Part shown: positions 25,043 through 34,495 of the stretch, piece after piece
Layout: every line of letters starts with the position of its first letter
Position numbering within the stretch: the stretch's first letter is position 1
NCBI GenBank assembly: GCA_005524015.1
Contig: SULG01000004.1
Coordinates: 20,485-84,484, forward strand
DNA from: Candidatus Jettenia ecosi
GTDB lineage: Bacteria > Planctomycetota > Brocadiia > Brocadiales > Brocadiaceae
Direction: 5' to 3'
Length of the DNA: 64,000 bases
Made by a program: the position numbers and the translations under genes
The notes under the pieces: generated by a model
Told to the model about the DNA's origin: nothing
What the model saw: only the letters and a program-made list of their open reading frames with translations
Databases searched by the model: none

Positions 25043-26767
25043 TTAGATAGCTGCCCTTTTTTTCTTACAAAAGGCTTTTAAGTCATGGAGTAAGAATGTG
25101 TTAATTACATTCTTTGCCTCCAGCCAACCCCTGCGGGCTATCCCCACACCCAATTCAATCATCCACATCTGATCCACATGGTGGGCATCGGTACTAATTG
25201 CAATCATAACTCCTGTCTCTTTTGCCTTTTTGCAATTGCTATCATTGAGATCGAGCCTATCATAATAACAGTTAAGCTCAAGCGCCGTACCGGTTTCAAC
25301 GCAAGCCTCCATAACCTTATCCAGGTCTACCTCATACCCTTCACGTTTACTAATTAACCGGCCTGTTGGATGGGCGATGATGTTGACATAAGGATTACGA
25401 ATAGCAGCAATCATTCGCTCGGTAATTTTTTTCTTCTCTTGCTTAAATCCACTATGGATAGAAGCTATAACAACATCCAGTTTTTCTAATAGTTTATCAG
25501 GAAAATCAATAGACCCATCAGCCATAATATCCACTTCTGTCGCCTTCAACAAGGTAAATCCTTTCAATTTTTTATTCAAATTATCAATCTCCTCAATCTC
25601 TTCAAGCAGTTCTTCCTCCTTTAAACCATTCGCCACATGGAGTGATTGTGAGTGATCCGATACCACGAGATACCTATATCCCCTATCCATAGCTCGTTTG
25701 GCCATTTCCTCAAAAGTGGAATTGCCATCACTCCAATCGGAATGGTTGTGGAGATCTCCCTTGATATCTGAAAGTTTAATGAGATTCGGTAATTTCCCCT
25801 CCTGAGCAGCTTCGATTTCTCCCTTATTTTCCCGCAATTCAGGCGGTATCCAGTCCATCCCCAGCGCCTTATAAATTTCCTCCTCCTTACTTCCCCCAAT
25901 CTTTTTATTGTCCTTAAAGATGCCATACTCATTGATCTTATATCCCTTCTTTTTAGCAATCTCCCGGAGATGGACGTTGTGTTCCTTTGAGCCGGTAAAG
26001 TATTGTAATGCAGAACCGAACTCATCTTCACGAACCACTCGCAAGTCTACTTGCACACCTTCCTCCACCCGAACACTTCCTTTGGTATCCCCTGCTGCTA
26101 ATATCTGTGTTACACCATGCATAGTTACAAAAGATTTTACAACATCCTCACCATGTGTACCGGTGGCTAGTATATCTATATCCCCAACAGTTTCTTTCAT
26201 TCTGCGCAACGAACCTGCTGATTGTACATCTTTTGTTTGTGAATGGTGTTTTAATACCTCTATAATCCCTTTAACAACAGGGTATGCTATTCCAATAAGG
26301 ATACGCTGCTGACTCGTCTTAAATAACTCGATCCCTCTCATAATATTTTGAATCTTCTTATCTCCAATCCCAAATAATCCCTTTAGCTTGCCCTCTTGTA
26401 GAGCCTTCTCAAGGTCACTCAAACTCACAATACCTAATTTCTTATTCAACATGGCTACGGTTTTTGGACCTAAGCCAGGTATCTGCATAAGGGTTATTGT
26501 TTCTTCAGAAATTTCCTTCATTACCTCATCGTACTTGGACATTTTTCCGGTATGAATATATTCCATAATTTTTTCAGCCATACCTTCTCCGATGCCGGGA
26601 ATGTCCTTTAATTTCCCTTCTTTGGCAAGTACTTCTATATCCTCTGTTACATCTCCAAGTATCCGGGCAGCCTTCCGGTAAGAATTTATGCGAAAGGCGT
26701 TTTCCCCTTTAAGCTCCAGTACATTAGCAATCCGTTCAAATAATGCTGCAATCTCATGATTTTTCAC
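25043..26767 (-). CDS. polX: Family X DNA polymerase with C-terminal PHP domain (PolX)
   Basis: The 574-residue protein has helix-hairpin-helix elements at about 50-130 (LKDIPGIGEGMAEKI, IPGLGPKTVAML), a nucleotidyltransferase palm at about 180-245 (SAGSLRRMKETVGDIDILATG), and a PHP phosphoesterase domain from about 335 (DLHNHSDWSDGNSTFEEM ... VVSDHS ... STDAHH). Bacterial PolX enzymes fill gaps in base-excision repair, and the PHP part provides 3'-end processing. Both active sites look complete. Translation begins at GTG 26765-26767 with AAGGATG upstream. It is divergent from mtnP. Confidence 0.92.
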   Translation of the reverse strand: MKNHEIAALFERIANVLELKGENAFRINSYRKAARILGDVTEDIEVLAKEGKLKDIPGIGEGMAEKIMEYIHTGKMSKYDEVMKEISEETITLMQIPGLGPKTVAMLNKKLGIVSLSDLEKALQEGKLKGLFGIGDKKIQNIMRGIELFKTSQQRILIGIAYPVVKGIIEVLKHHSQTKDVQSAGSLRRMKETVGDIDILATGTHGEDVVKSFVTMHGVTQILAAGDTKGSVRVEEGVQVDLRVVREDEFGSALQYFTGSKEHNVHLREIAKKKGYKINEYGIFKDNKKIGGSKEEEIYKALGMDWIPPELRENKGEIEAAQEGKLPNLIKLSDIKGDLHNHSDWSDGNSTFEEMAKRAMDRGYRYLVVSDHSQSLHVANGLKEEELLEEIEEIDNLNKKLKGFTLLKATEVDIMADGSIDFPDKLLEKLDVVIASIHSGFKQEKKKITERMIAAIRNPYVNIIAHPTGRLISKREGYEVDLDKVMEACVETGTALELNCYYDRLDLNDSNCKKAKETGVMIAISTDAHHVDQMWMIELGVGIARRGWLEAKNVINTFLLHDLKAFCKKKRAAI

Positions 26768-27029
26768 GTCATCATCCTTCTCTTTTCATTGTTGTTTATT
26801 AAACATACAGGGAAATTTTCACAGGTAAGTGGATTATATCAACGTCATCAAAACACTTCAAATTTTATTTATTGACACAGAGAGGATACTTTTCGCATAA
26901 TCTAGACGTTCTTATTCTGAGTAATAACCATACTGCTCAGGCATAAAAAGATACAAACAATAAAGATTTTGATCCTGGAAATTCGTTGCTCTGTAGCAAG
27001 AAATGTTACGGTAAAAGGAGGGATAAAAA

Positions 27030-27893
27030 ATGAGAGAACAGATGATCGGCATTATTGGGGGGAGCGGCCTTTACAATATAGAGGGAATTCAAGAGGTAAA
27101 AGAGGTGTCAATTGATACCCCTTTTGGCAAACCGTCTGATAGTTTTATGGTAGGAACCTTAGAAGGACGGAAAGTGGCTTTTCTGCCACGTCATGGCAGA
27201 GGACACATGATCTTACCATCAGAACTCAACTTCAGGGCTAATATTTACGGGATGAAGAAATTAGGGGTGGAGCATATCATTGCTGTCAGCGCTGTTGGAA
27301 GTATGAAAGAAGAGATTAAACCTTTAGATATTGTTATTCCAGACCAGTTCTTTGACAGGACACAAGGCAGGGTCAGCACATTCTTCGGGGAAGGAATTGT
27401 AGGACATGTAAGTTTTGCCGATCCGGTATGCAGTACCCTTGCCAATACATTATTTAATGTGGCTAAATCCCTTGGTGTACGGGTACACAAGGGCGGTACC
27501 TATTTGTGCATGGAAGGCCCTTTATTCTCTACCCGGGCAGAATCGAATGTGTACAGACAATGGGGAGTTAGCATCATCGGTATGACAAATCTTCAGGAAG
27601 CTAAACTGGCACGGGAAGCAGAAATATGCTACAGTACCTTAGCTATGGCTACAGACTATGACTGTTGGCACATAGAAGAAGAACCGGTAACGCTGGAAAT
27701 GATTATTGCAAATTTAAATAAAAATGCTGAAACAGCAAAACAGATTCTCAGGGGCGCTATTCCAAAAATAGAACAAAAGAGAAGCTGTTCTTGCGCAACA
27801 GCAGTACAAAATGCTATTGTAACTCATAAAAACATGATTCCAGAGAGCGTTAAGAAGAAGCTCGATGTTATCTTCGGAAAATATTTAAGATAA
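27030..27893 (+). CDS. mtnP: S-methyl-5'-thioadenosine phosphorylase
   Basis: The 287-residue protein of the purine nucleoside phosphorylase superfamily has the MTAP signatures IGIIGGSGLY, FLPRHGRGH, AVSAVGSM, MEGPLFSTRAES and the substrate loop GMTNLQEAKLAREAEICY. It phosphorolyses methylthioadenosine to adenine and methylthioribose-1-phosphate in methionine salvage and polyamine synthesis. AAAGGAGGG precedes the ATG. A Cys pair (SCSCAT) near the C terminus is present in some thermostable homologues. It is convergent with the first FKBP gene, 3 bp apart. No other methionine-salvage gene is adjacent. Confidence 0.93.
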   Translation: MREQMIGIIGGSGLYNIEGIQEVKEVSIDTPFGKPSDSFMVGTLEGRKVAFLPRHGRGHMILPSELNFRANIYGMKKLGVEHIIAVSAVGSMKEEIKPLDIVIPDQFFDRTQGRVSTFFGEGIVGHVSFADPVCSTLANTLFNVAKSLGVRVHKGGTYLCMEGPLFSTRAESNVYRQWGVSIIGMTNLQEAKLAREAEICYSTLAMATDYDCWHIEEEPVTLEMIIANLNKNAETAKQILRGAIPKIEQKRSCSCATAVQNAIVTHKNMIPESVKKKLDVIFGKYLR

Positions 27894-27896
27894 CTA

Positions 27897-28337
27897 TCAA
27901 TGAGACGGTGGAATAATTTCTATGAGCTGAAAATGAAAGATAAGATCCTTGCCGGCCAAAGGGTGGTTAATATCCAGAGTTACTTCCTGTTCAGTAATAT
28001 TGGTCACCGTGACTACAACAGTCCCGCCACCCTCTTGATAAATATCTAGCTGATGACCTACCTCCGGTTCCAAATTGGATGGAAATTCTTCTCGGTCTAT
28101 TACGACAATTAATTCTTCGTTATATGAACCATGTGCTTTATTTGATGGTACTTTGATTGTTTTTAACTCACCTGGCTCCATCCCAATTACTGCTTCTTCA
28201 AGACCAGAAATGATAGAACCTTTACCTATGGTAAATCTCAGAGGTTTTCGATTAATTGAGGTATCGAATATCGTACCATCTTCAAGTTTTCCCGTATAGT
28301 GGATCTTAACAGTATCACCATATTTTGCCCGTGCCAC
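27897..28337 (-). CDS. SlyD-like FKBP-type peptidyl-prolyl isomerase (copy 1)
   Basis: The 146-residue protein opens with KYGDTVKIHYTGKLEDGTIFDTS and has a SlyD-type layout: a short FKBP domain interrupted by an insert-in-flap region (about 70-120), closing with HPLAGKDLIFHFQL. It catalyses proline isomerisation and acts as a cytosolic chaperone. It lacks the His-rich metal tail of E. coli SlyD. A clear paralogue lies at 28826-29254, with the same length and near-identical motif ends. Confidence 0.9.
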   Translation of the reverse strand: MARAKYGDTVKIHYTGKLEDGTIFDTSINRKPLRFTIGKGSIISGLEEAVIGMEPGELKTIKVPSNKAHGSYNEELIVVIDREEFPSNLEPEVGHQLDIYQEGGGTVVVTVTNITEQEVTLDINHPLAGKDLIFHFQLIEIIPPSH

Positions 28338-28825
28338 TTCTCTTTGCTCCTCTTGTGTTGTTGTACAATACAGGGAAAATGATAAATTCTATAGAGAAAA
28401 AGATGTGCCAATAGTATGAGAAAGATAAGGAATGATTAAATTTTACTTTTCGTAGTACATAATCGATAAGATAATAAACCCGGTGTAGTTTTTCGGATGG
28501 CGAACAGCACGGAATGATTGACTATGATAATGTGAATACTGTGACATGATACAAAATTGCGATATCACAAGGATGTGACATGGCACAATTTCTGGAAAAG
28601 AAGATAAAAATCAGGAAATGAAGACTGCAGAGGGTCGAACAATGTAGGGGCGAATGACCGTTCACCCCTACATTAGTTTACACAATTTTCTATAATTATC
28701 GATCTGATAGAGAGATACATTCGCAATCGTACCTTACATAGTCCCTCTGATAAAGGAAGCAAATTGCCTCAGCCTTCCCGTGAGAAATTTCTGTGCTGTC
28801 TGATTGAAATGATAACGAAAGGTAG
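28338..28825. other. 488-bp intergenic region with a GTAGGGGCGAA hairpin
   Basis: Between the two FKBP genes. AATGTAGGGGCGAA (28641-28654) pairs with TTCACCCCTACATT (28661-28674) with one mismatch. This is the same core as the inner repeat of the MITE-like element at 20181-20330. The rest is unremarkable and presumably includes the promoter of the 27897-28337 gene. Confidence 0.5.
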
Positions 28826-29254
28826 TCATGCAATATCTATAAGTTTGACATCAAAAATGAGGTCTTTACCAGCCAAAGGATGGTTAGCATCTAATGTCAC
28901 ATCAGATTCAGAAACATCAGTTACCGTAACTACCGATGTTTGACCATCAACGCCACGGACCTTAAACTGTTGTCCAATTTTTGGTTCCACATCGGGGGGA
29001 AATTCATCCCGGTCTATAACCCCTACCATCTCTTCGTTATGACCCCCATATGCATCTTCCGATTTAATATTAATGGTTTTTGATTCTCCGGGGCTCATTC
29101 CCACCACCGATTGTTCAAAACTTGGGATTATCTGACCATTACCTATAGTAAACTGTAAAGGTTCACGGTCTTCAGAGGAATCAAATACTGTACTATCATC
29201 CAATTTACCCGTGTAATGTACTTTAACGGTATCACCATACTTTGCCTGTCTCAT
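28826..29254 (-). CDS. SlyD-like FKBP-type peptidyl-prolyl isomerase (copy 2)
   Basis: The 142-residue protein has KYGDTVKVHYTGKLDDSTVFDSS, PLQFTIGNGQIIPSFEQ and terminal HPLAGKDLIFDVKLID, the same SlyD-like fold as its neighbour. The insert region differs (KVRGVDGQTSVVTVTDV), which is where SlyD proteins bind unfolded clients, so the two copies may serve different substrates. AAAGGAG precedes the ATG. Separate genes with separate upstream regions suggest independent expression. Confidence 0.9.
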   Translation of the reverse strand: MRQAKYGDTVKVHYTGKLDDSTVFDSSEDREPLQFTIGNGQIIPSFEQSVVGMSPGESKTINIKSEDAYGGHNEEMVGVIDRDEFPPDVEPKIGQQFKVRGVDGQTSVVTVTDVSESDVTLDANHPLAGKDLIFDVKLIDIA

Positions 29255-29406
29255 TTTTCACTCCTTTCGTTTTATAATAGCTCCCTTCTGAGGAATCCAA
29301 TAACGTCCTCCAGCGTATGCTAAAACCAAATGTGTTAGGCAAAACATAGCTGCAAACACGTTGTTAAGTAACATGATATCCTGCGTTATTCCGCATGGTA
29401 TCTTTA

Positions 29407-29757
29407 TTAGAAACGCCGTCTTCCACCGCTGCCGCCACTACCGTATCTTCCACCCCTACCACCACCGCCGCCACTGCTACCTCTTCCGCCGCCACCGCCG
29501 CCCCTTCGTTTTTCTTCACGTGGACGAGCCTCATTAACGACAATCATTTTTCCTTTTAATTCTTTGCTATTCAAACCATTGATTGCAGCCTGTGCTTCAG
29601 CTTTGGCAGGCATTTCCACAAACCCAAACCCTTTTGATGTCCCGCTGAATATATCTTTTATAACAGTAGCGGATGTCACCTTTCCAAAAACCTCAAAAGC
29701 TTGTCGCAAATCATCTTCACTAACATCGTGTGGTAAGTTACCTACGTAAATATTCAC
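29407..29757 (-). CDS. RRM RNA-binding protein with Gly/Arg-rich tail
   Basis: The 116-residue protein has one RNA-recognition motif (2-78), with RNP2 IYVGNL and RNP1 KGFGFVEM intact. It is followed by a 35-residue Gly/Arg/Ser tail (RRGGGGGGRGSSGGGG...). Such cyanobacterial and planctomycete Rbp proteins bind single-stranded RNA, often accumulate in the cold and may chaperone mRNA; the Gly/Arg tail favours weak multivalent interactions. The gene stands alone. A TTTTAGAC-N6-GTCTAAAA dyad lies 80-101 bp upstream of the start (29837-29858). Confidence 0.93.
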   Translation of the reverse strand: MNIYVGNLPHDVSEDDLRQAFEVFGKVTSATVIKDIFSGTSKGFGFVEMPAKAEAQAAINGLNSKELKGKMIVVNEARPREEKRRGGGGGGRGSSGGGGGRGGRYGSGGSGGRRRF

Positions 29758-30362
29758 GCGTATCTCCTTTCTATTCTTTAAAGCCCTTGCCTACGATTTA
29801 TCCTCACAAATAAACCAATGTAAAAACAGTCGCAAATTTTAGACGCCATAGTCTAAAAAGTTAAAAATACATGCCATACAAATTCTGTTATCGAAAGAAC
29901 CTACGTATAGATTTATGCGAAAATCCAAGAGCTTATACAATTGTCGAAGACTACCTTATGTAACAATAAAACAGTATATGGAGTAAATCTAAGATATCTG
30001 GAGGCAGTGTATTGGAAGTACCTGGAGATTGAATTTGAATATCAAAAAAAAGATGAGTTGCTCTTAATAAAGATCGATGCAGCACGATTGTATGGGAACT
30101 ATACGTATACCCCACCTTTACAATGTCTATAAGGTTAGGATTCCTTTTTAATTCGATGGGGATCTCTTTGCTATAAAAAATTCATAAATCAGGTATCATC
30201 GGCAGATTTTTAAATTTTCTTTATCAATCTGATAGTTACCTTGCAATCATGTAATTTATAAAAAATCTCGAACAGTAGTACTGTTTTCTCTTAGCTATAC
30301 TATACCGCATAATAGAGGAAATGAAAGATAAAAAGAAAATATTTTCCACCTTACGAAAAATT
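29758..30362. other. 605-bp intergenic region upstream of the RRM gene
   Basis: Contains the RRM promoter side, the TTTTAGAC/GTCTAAAA dyad (29837-29858) and otherwise AT-rich sequence. A TTG-initiated frame at 29941-30132 lacks a ribosome-binding site and recognisable relatives. No RNA gene seen. Confidence 0.4.
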
Positions 30363-31673
30363 CTAAACAGAATCCTGAGATAAGTATTTCATCTCTTTCC
30401 GCCCTTTTTCTTCATTTACAAGAGAGAACAAAATTCCGCCAATAATAAAAAAGAGCGAGACAGACGAAATACCAAATCGCGATGCGCTATCACTGCTATA
30501 CCCAAGAGATCTCGTCATCAGACTGATTCCACCAATAAAGGCAGGGCCAATAACAGCAGCAAATTTACCTACCATATTATAAAAGCCAAAATACTCGGCT
30601 GATTTGTTAACAGGAATTATTTTTGCATAATAAGAGCGACTTAACGCCTGAATGCCACCCTGAACCAAACCAATGGTAATGGCTAATATATAGAATTCAT
30701 TCTTACTTTGCACAAAAGCTCCATAGAAGGAAACAGATAAATAAATTGCAAGAGCGATAAAGATAACATATCTGGCGCCAATCTTACCGCCAAGATAAAC
30801 AAGCCCCAAAGCAGATGGAAACCCGATGAATTGCGTGATGAGTAATGCGACAATTAAATCACGGGATTCAAGGCCTATAGAAATACCATAATCTACCGCC
30901 ATGTAGATAATGGTATTTACCCCATCAATATAGAACCAATAGGCCATAAGAAAGAGAAAAACCGTCTTTAAATGCCGAAAGTTCCGGAATGTTTTTCTTA
31001 ATTGGGTAAAACCTGCTTTTACCATAGTTACAGGTAATTTTATCTCAGTATTCCTAGGCTCTTTTACAAAAAGGAAGAGGGGGATAGAAAATACAGCCCA
31101 CCAGATGCCTACGGAAAGGAATGAGGATTTTATCACTTTCCCGGTATCTGAAAATCCAGATACTTTAGCATTGAGAACTATCCATACATTGAATGCGAAA
31201 AGGATACCGCCTCCCAGATATCCCAAAGAAAAACCTAATCCAGAGACAAAGTCCAACTTCTTCCCGGATGCCACGCTCGTGATCAATGCATCGTAGAAGA
31301 TATTCCCTCCCAAGAATCCAACAGTTGCAAAGATATACAGAAGAATGGCTACCGGCCAGTTACCCTGAGGGACCATGCACAGGCATGAAGTCATCACTGC
31401 GCCCATATAAGCAAAGAAGAAAAGAAATTTCTTTTTCGAAGTCCCCTTGTCAGCAATGGCTCCTAATATGGGCGCTCCTAAACCTATGATTATACTTGCA
31501 GCCGAATTTGCAAATCCTAACCTCGCTGTAGTTATCGTGGTATCAACGCCAATACTCCAGTATTGTTTTAAAAAAATGGGAAAAAATCCAGCCATAACGG
31601 TGGTAGCAAAAGCCGAATTAGCCCAATCATACATACTCCATCCGAAAATCGCTTTTTTATCATTAAGTTGCAT
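30363..31673 (-). CDS. MFS transporter of the UMF1/Atg22-like family
   Basis: With the ATG at 31673 the protein has 436 residues and about twelve transmembrane helices. The start FGWSMYDWANSAFATTVMAGFF (the first 20 are family-typical) and the GLVQGGIQALSRSYYAKI motif identify the UMF1/Atg22-like branch of the major facilitator superfamily. Substrates are mostly unknown; fungal Atg22 exports amino acids from the vacuole. A longer frame to 31847 adds 58 residues that translate dispersed-repeat DNA, so it is rejected. No good Shine-Dalgarno precedes 31673, so the start is moderately certain. Confidence 0.85.
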   Translation of the reverse strand: MQLNDKKAIFGWSMYDWANSAFATTVMAGFFPIFLKQYWSIGVDTTITTARLGFANSAASIIIGLGAPILGAIADKGTSKKKFLFFFAYMGAVMTSCLCMVPQGNWPVAILLYIFATVGFLGGNIFYDALITSVASGKKLDFVSGLGFSLGYLGGGILFAFNVWIVLNAKVSGFSDTGKVIKSSFLSVGIWWAVFSIPLFLFVKEPRNTEIKLPVTMVKAGFTQLRKTFRNFRHLKTVFLFLMAYWFYIDGVNTIIYMAVDYGISIGLESRDLIVALLITQFIGFPSALGLVYLGGKIGARYVIFIALAIYLSVSFYGAFVQSKNEFYILAITIGLVQGGIQALSRSYYAKIIPVNKSAEYFGFYNMVGKFAAVIGPAFIGGISLMTRSLGYSSDSASRFGISSVSLFFIIGGILFSLVNEEKGRKEMKYLSQDSV

Positions 31674-32219
31674 ATAGCATCCAGGAGATGAAACAGAACA
31701 GAATATAGTGCAAGTATTTTGAGTCTTTGGTTGTATGCTGGTATAGGGAAACGTTACGGAAACCCTAAACAGGTCATTGCGAGGGTATTGTCCCCTATGC
31801 GTCAAGCTAACATGAGTAAACGCGGTGAAGAATAACAAACCACCCATAATCCCCCTTAGTCCCCCTTTAGAAAAGAGGAAAATCCCTTCTTTCCCCTCTT
31901 TTTAAAGGGAGGTTAGGGGGGATTAGAGGGGAACATGGACCTATATTGCTCTTTTTCCAAAGGGATACCTCTTTTTTTATGGAATACTACTCTTAGCTTG
32001 ATGCATATGGGGTATTATCCGAAGCAATCTCTTCTGAAACATGCAAAGGATTGCTTCGGACAATACCCTCGCAATGACCGGCGGGGTAGTCTTTCTTCTG
32101 TTGAGGATATATTCGATTTCATCCTTGAAATACTATAGATATTCATAAGAGAGCTTTTTGAAAGATAGAAACTATAGACAACTTAAAGAAAAACACTCCT
32201 GATTATTGTTCTCATAAAG
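31674..32219. repeat. Repeat island upstream of the MFS gene
   Basis: GGTCATTGCGAGGGTATTG (from 31772) is mirrored exactly by the complementary 22 bases at 32058-32079, so the interval 31772-32079 is bounded by inverted repeats. Inside lie a CCCCCTTAGTCCCCC / AGGGGGG type repeat (31850-31922, compare 46078-46146) and TTAGCTTGATGCATATGGGG (31993-32012), a sequence that recurs near 37494 and 60162. A similar CATTGCGAGGG inverted pair occurs at 58985-59067. Confidence 0.6.
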
Positions 32220-32684
32220 TTATCTATAGTTATCCTGCCTGCCCTCAATCGGACCTGAGAGCAAAAAAAATGCGCCGATAAGAATCAGTATGAGTCCAAT
32301 CCACTGGGTTAAGCTTGGTCGTTCAGCGAGAATTGCATAGCTCAGGACTACTGTCACAGCAGGATACAGGGAAGTTAAGGGCACGACCAGACTTGCATGG
32401 CCTCTTTGGAGCGCAAAATAATAGAACACAAGACCCAAAGCCAGACTTACTCCTGATAAGAAACCAAATATATTCCAGGGCGTGCGCCATGGAAGAAAAT
32501 TTTCTGTACGGGAAAAAAACAGGAAAACGAATGCTGCACAAATCAGGCAAATAAGCACTTCGGCAAGAAAAATAGAGACCGGTGACATGTTTCTTTCAAT
32601 TGCAAGTTTTCCGAAAAAGCCCCAAAGGCCCCACATCAGAAGAGTAATACCAGAAGAAAATATCACAAAATAATCAGCTCTCAT
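32220..32684 (-). CDS. EamA-like half-size membrane transporter
   Basis: The product has 154 residues with four to five hydrophobic helices and the drug/metabolite-transporter pattern: an N-terminal LMWGLWGFFGKLA, then FYYFALQRGHASLVVPLTSLYPAVTVVLS and a final helix after LAERPSLTQWIG. It is half the length of two-repeat EamA proteins, so it would need to dimerise. ATG 32684 lies 6 bases after the DEAD-box stop, with CAGGAAA inside the helicase gene as ribosome-binding site; a TTG at 32690 is less likely. Substrate unknown. Confidence 0.8.
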   Translation of the reverse strand: MRADYFVIFSSGITLLMWGLWGFFGKLAIERNMSPVSIFLAEVLICLICAAFVFLFFSRTENFLPWRTPWNIFGFLSGVSLALGLVFYYFALQRGHASLVVPLTSLYPAVTVVLSYAILAERPSLTQWIGLILILIGAFFLLSGPIEGRQDNYR

Positions 32685-32690
32685 ATACAA

Positions 32691-34352
32691 TTATTTCCTG
32701 CGCCGCTTGCCCTTTTTCCCATAAGATTTCTTAGATGCTGTTCCGGTTGTTTTTTGGCTGGCAGGTTCTATAATAATCTTCTTCCCTTTGATTTTAATAT
32801 CTTTCATAACATCCTGGATATCTTCTGCGTATTCTTTCGGCACTTCTACAAAAGTATAATTGTCAAAAATATCAACAGCTCCAATCATCTTGCCGGAAAG
32901 ACCTGTTTCACCGGCGATGCTTCCTACAATATCCTTAGCTTGCACTTTCTGCTTGCTCCCCGCATTAATAAACAATCTCACCATGTCTGATGCTGCGGGT
33001 CCTGTATCTCTAAAATCTTCCTCTTGTGCTGATGTTTGTTTACTTTTTTCCCCTACAATTATTTTTAATAAAGATGCGGCAATATCTATAGAGGCATAAT
33101 CTTCACCAGCCAGGCTTTCAACCCAGTGAATATATTTCCCTAAATGCCCTTCATTAATTGTTTCTTTTACCTTCCCTAAAAGTAAACTTGTTTTAATTTC
33201 TTCTACGTCACCAAGAGAAGGAATCTTTTGAGGTGTAATTTTCGTCTTCGCATATCGTTGTATATCCTTTATTTGATAAATCTCTCTCCCTACAACAAAG
33301 GTAAATGAGCGACCTTTTCTCCCCGCCCTCCCCGTTCTTCCTATCCTGTGCACATAGTATTCTTCATCATGCGGCACATCATAGTTAAAGACAGCTTCTA
33401 TATCTTCCACATCAATTCCCCGGGCTGCTACATCAGTTGCTATCAGAATTTCGATAGTTCCTTTCCTGAACTTGGACATAACGCTATTTCTTTGTGATTG
33501 TCTCATATCCCCATGCAAACCATCAGCCAGATATCCTCTTGCCTGGAGATGTTCTACCAGGTCATCTACCCGCCTTTTTGTGTTACAAAATACCAGTGAT
33601 AGTTTTAAATTATAGATATCGATTAAACGGGATAGTGTCTCTAATTTCGCCTGCTCTTTTACCTCAAAATAAAATTGCTCAATATGCGGAACTGTAAGTT
33701 CCTTGTGCACAACCTTTATAAATTGCGGATCGTTTTGATATTTTTTTGTCAAATCTAAAATAGCCTGAGGCATAGTTGCGGAGAAGAGAATGGTTTGTCT
33801 CTTCCTGGAAATTTTCTCCATAATAAATTCGATATCTTCCCGAAACCCCATATCCAACATCTCATCCGCCTCATCCAGTACGATTATTCTTACGGTATCC
33901 ATTTTTAGCGTACGGCGGTTCATGTGGTCCATAACACGTCCCGGAGTACCAATAATAATTTGCACCCCTTTTTTTAATGCCTTAATTTGACGTTCTATAG
34001 GTTGCCCTCCGTAGATCGGCAAAATCTCAATGGCCTTTTTATATTTCGATAATTTTTTCATCTCTTCGGCAACCTGGATTGCCAATTCCCTTGTAGGACA
34101 TAAAATTATCGCTTGTAGTTCCCTGGTACCAGGATCTATCATTTCGAGTGCGGGAATTCCAAACGCTGCAGTCTTCCCGGTGCCTGTTTGGGCTTGCCCA
34201 ATGATATCTTTTCCTTTTAAAATATGGGGAATAGCTTGATACTGTATTGGAGTGGCTTCTTCAAAACCCATATCTTTAATTGCTTTCCGTAGTTCTTCTG
34301 ATACATGTAAATCTTCGAATCTTAATTTTTCTATATCAGTTAGTTCTTCCAT
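32691..34352 (-). CDS. deaD: DEAD-box ATP-dependent RNA helicase (DeaD/CsdA-like)
   Basis: The 553-residue protein has all helicase motifs: Q motif (FEDL ... ATPIQYQAIP), motif I AQTGTGKTAAF, motif II DEAD, motif III SAT and motif VI HRIGRTGRAGRKG. It ends with a DbpA-type RNA-binding domain (FINAGSKQKVQAKDIVG ... VEVPKEY) and a basic tail. Such proteins unwind rRNA or mRNA structures during ribosome assembly and cold adaptation. ATG 34352 is preferred: the 18 extra codons from the ATG at 34406 translate the Shine-Dalgarno region (GAGGAGGG and AGGAAAG). Confidence 0.93.
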   Translation of the reverse strand: MEELTDIEKLRFEDLHVSEELRKAIKDMGFEEATPIQYQAIPHILKGKDIIGQAQTGTGKTAAFGIPALEMIDPGTRELQAIILCPTRELAIQVAEEMKKLSKYKKAIEILPIYGGQPIERQIKALKKGVQIIIGTPGRVMDHMNRRTLKMDTVRIIVLDEADEMLDMGFREDIEFIMEKISRKRQTILFSATMPQAILDLTKKYQNDPQFIKVVHKELTVPHIEQFYFEVKEQAKLETLSRLIDIYNLKLSLVFCNTKRRVDDLVEHLQARGYLADGLHGDMRQSQRNSVMSKFRKGTIEILIATDVAARGIDVEDIEAVFNYDVPHDEEYYVHRIGRTGRAGRKGRSFTFVVGREIYQIKDIQRYAKTKITPQKIPSLGDVEEIKTSLLLGKVKETINEGHLGKYIHWVESLAGEDYASIDIAASLLKIIVGEKSKQTSAQEEDFRDTGPAASDMVRLFINAGSKQKVQAKDIVGSIAGETGLSGKMIGAVDIFDNYTFVEVPKEYAEDIQDVMKDIKIKGKKIIIEPASQKTTGTASKKSYGKKGKRRRK

Positions 34353-34495
34353 ATACTCTTTCCTATCCCTCCTCAATATTCCTTTTAATAATTTCCGTTT
34401 CCCCATTCATCTTCAACAAATTTAAGAAAACTAAGACCTTCGCTCTATTCTCATATCATAGTATGATAATAAAAGCAATAAATAAATTTATACGG

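Noticed and set aside
29941..30132. 63-codon TTG-initiated frame
   Set aside because: No ribosome-binding site, no relatives recognised.
31674..31847. 58-residue N-terminal extension of the MFS protein
   Set aside because: Encoded by dispersed-repeat DNA and not part of the transporter family N terminus.
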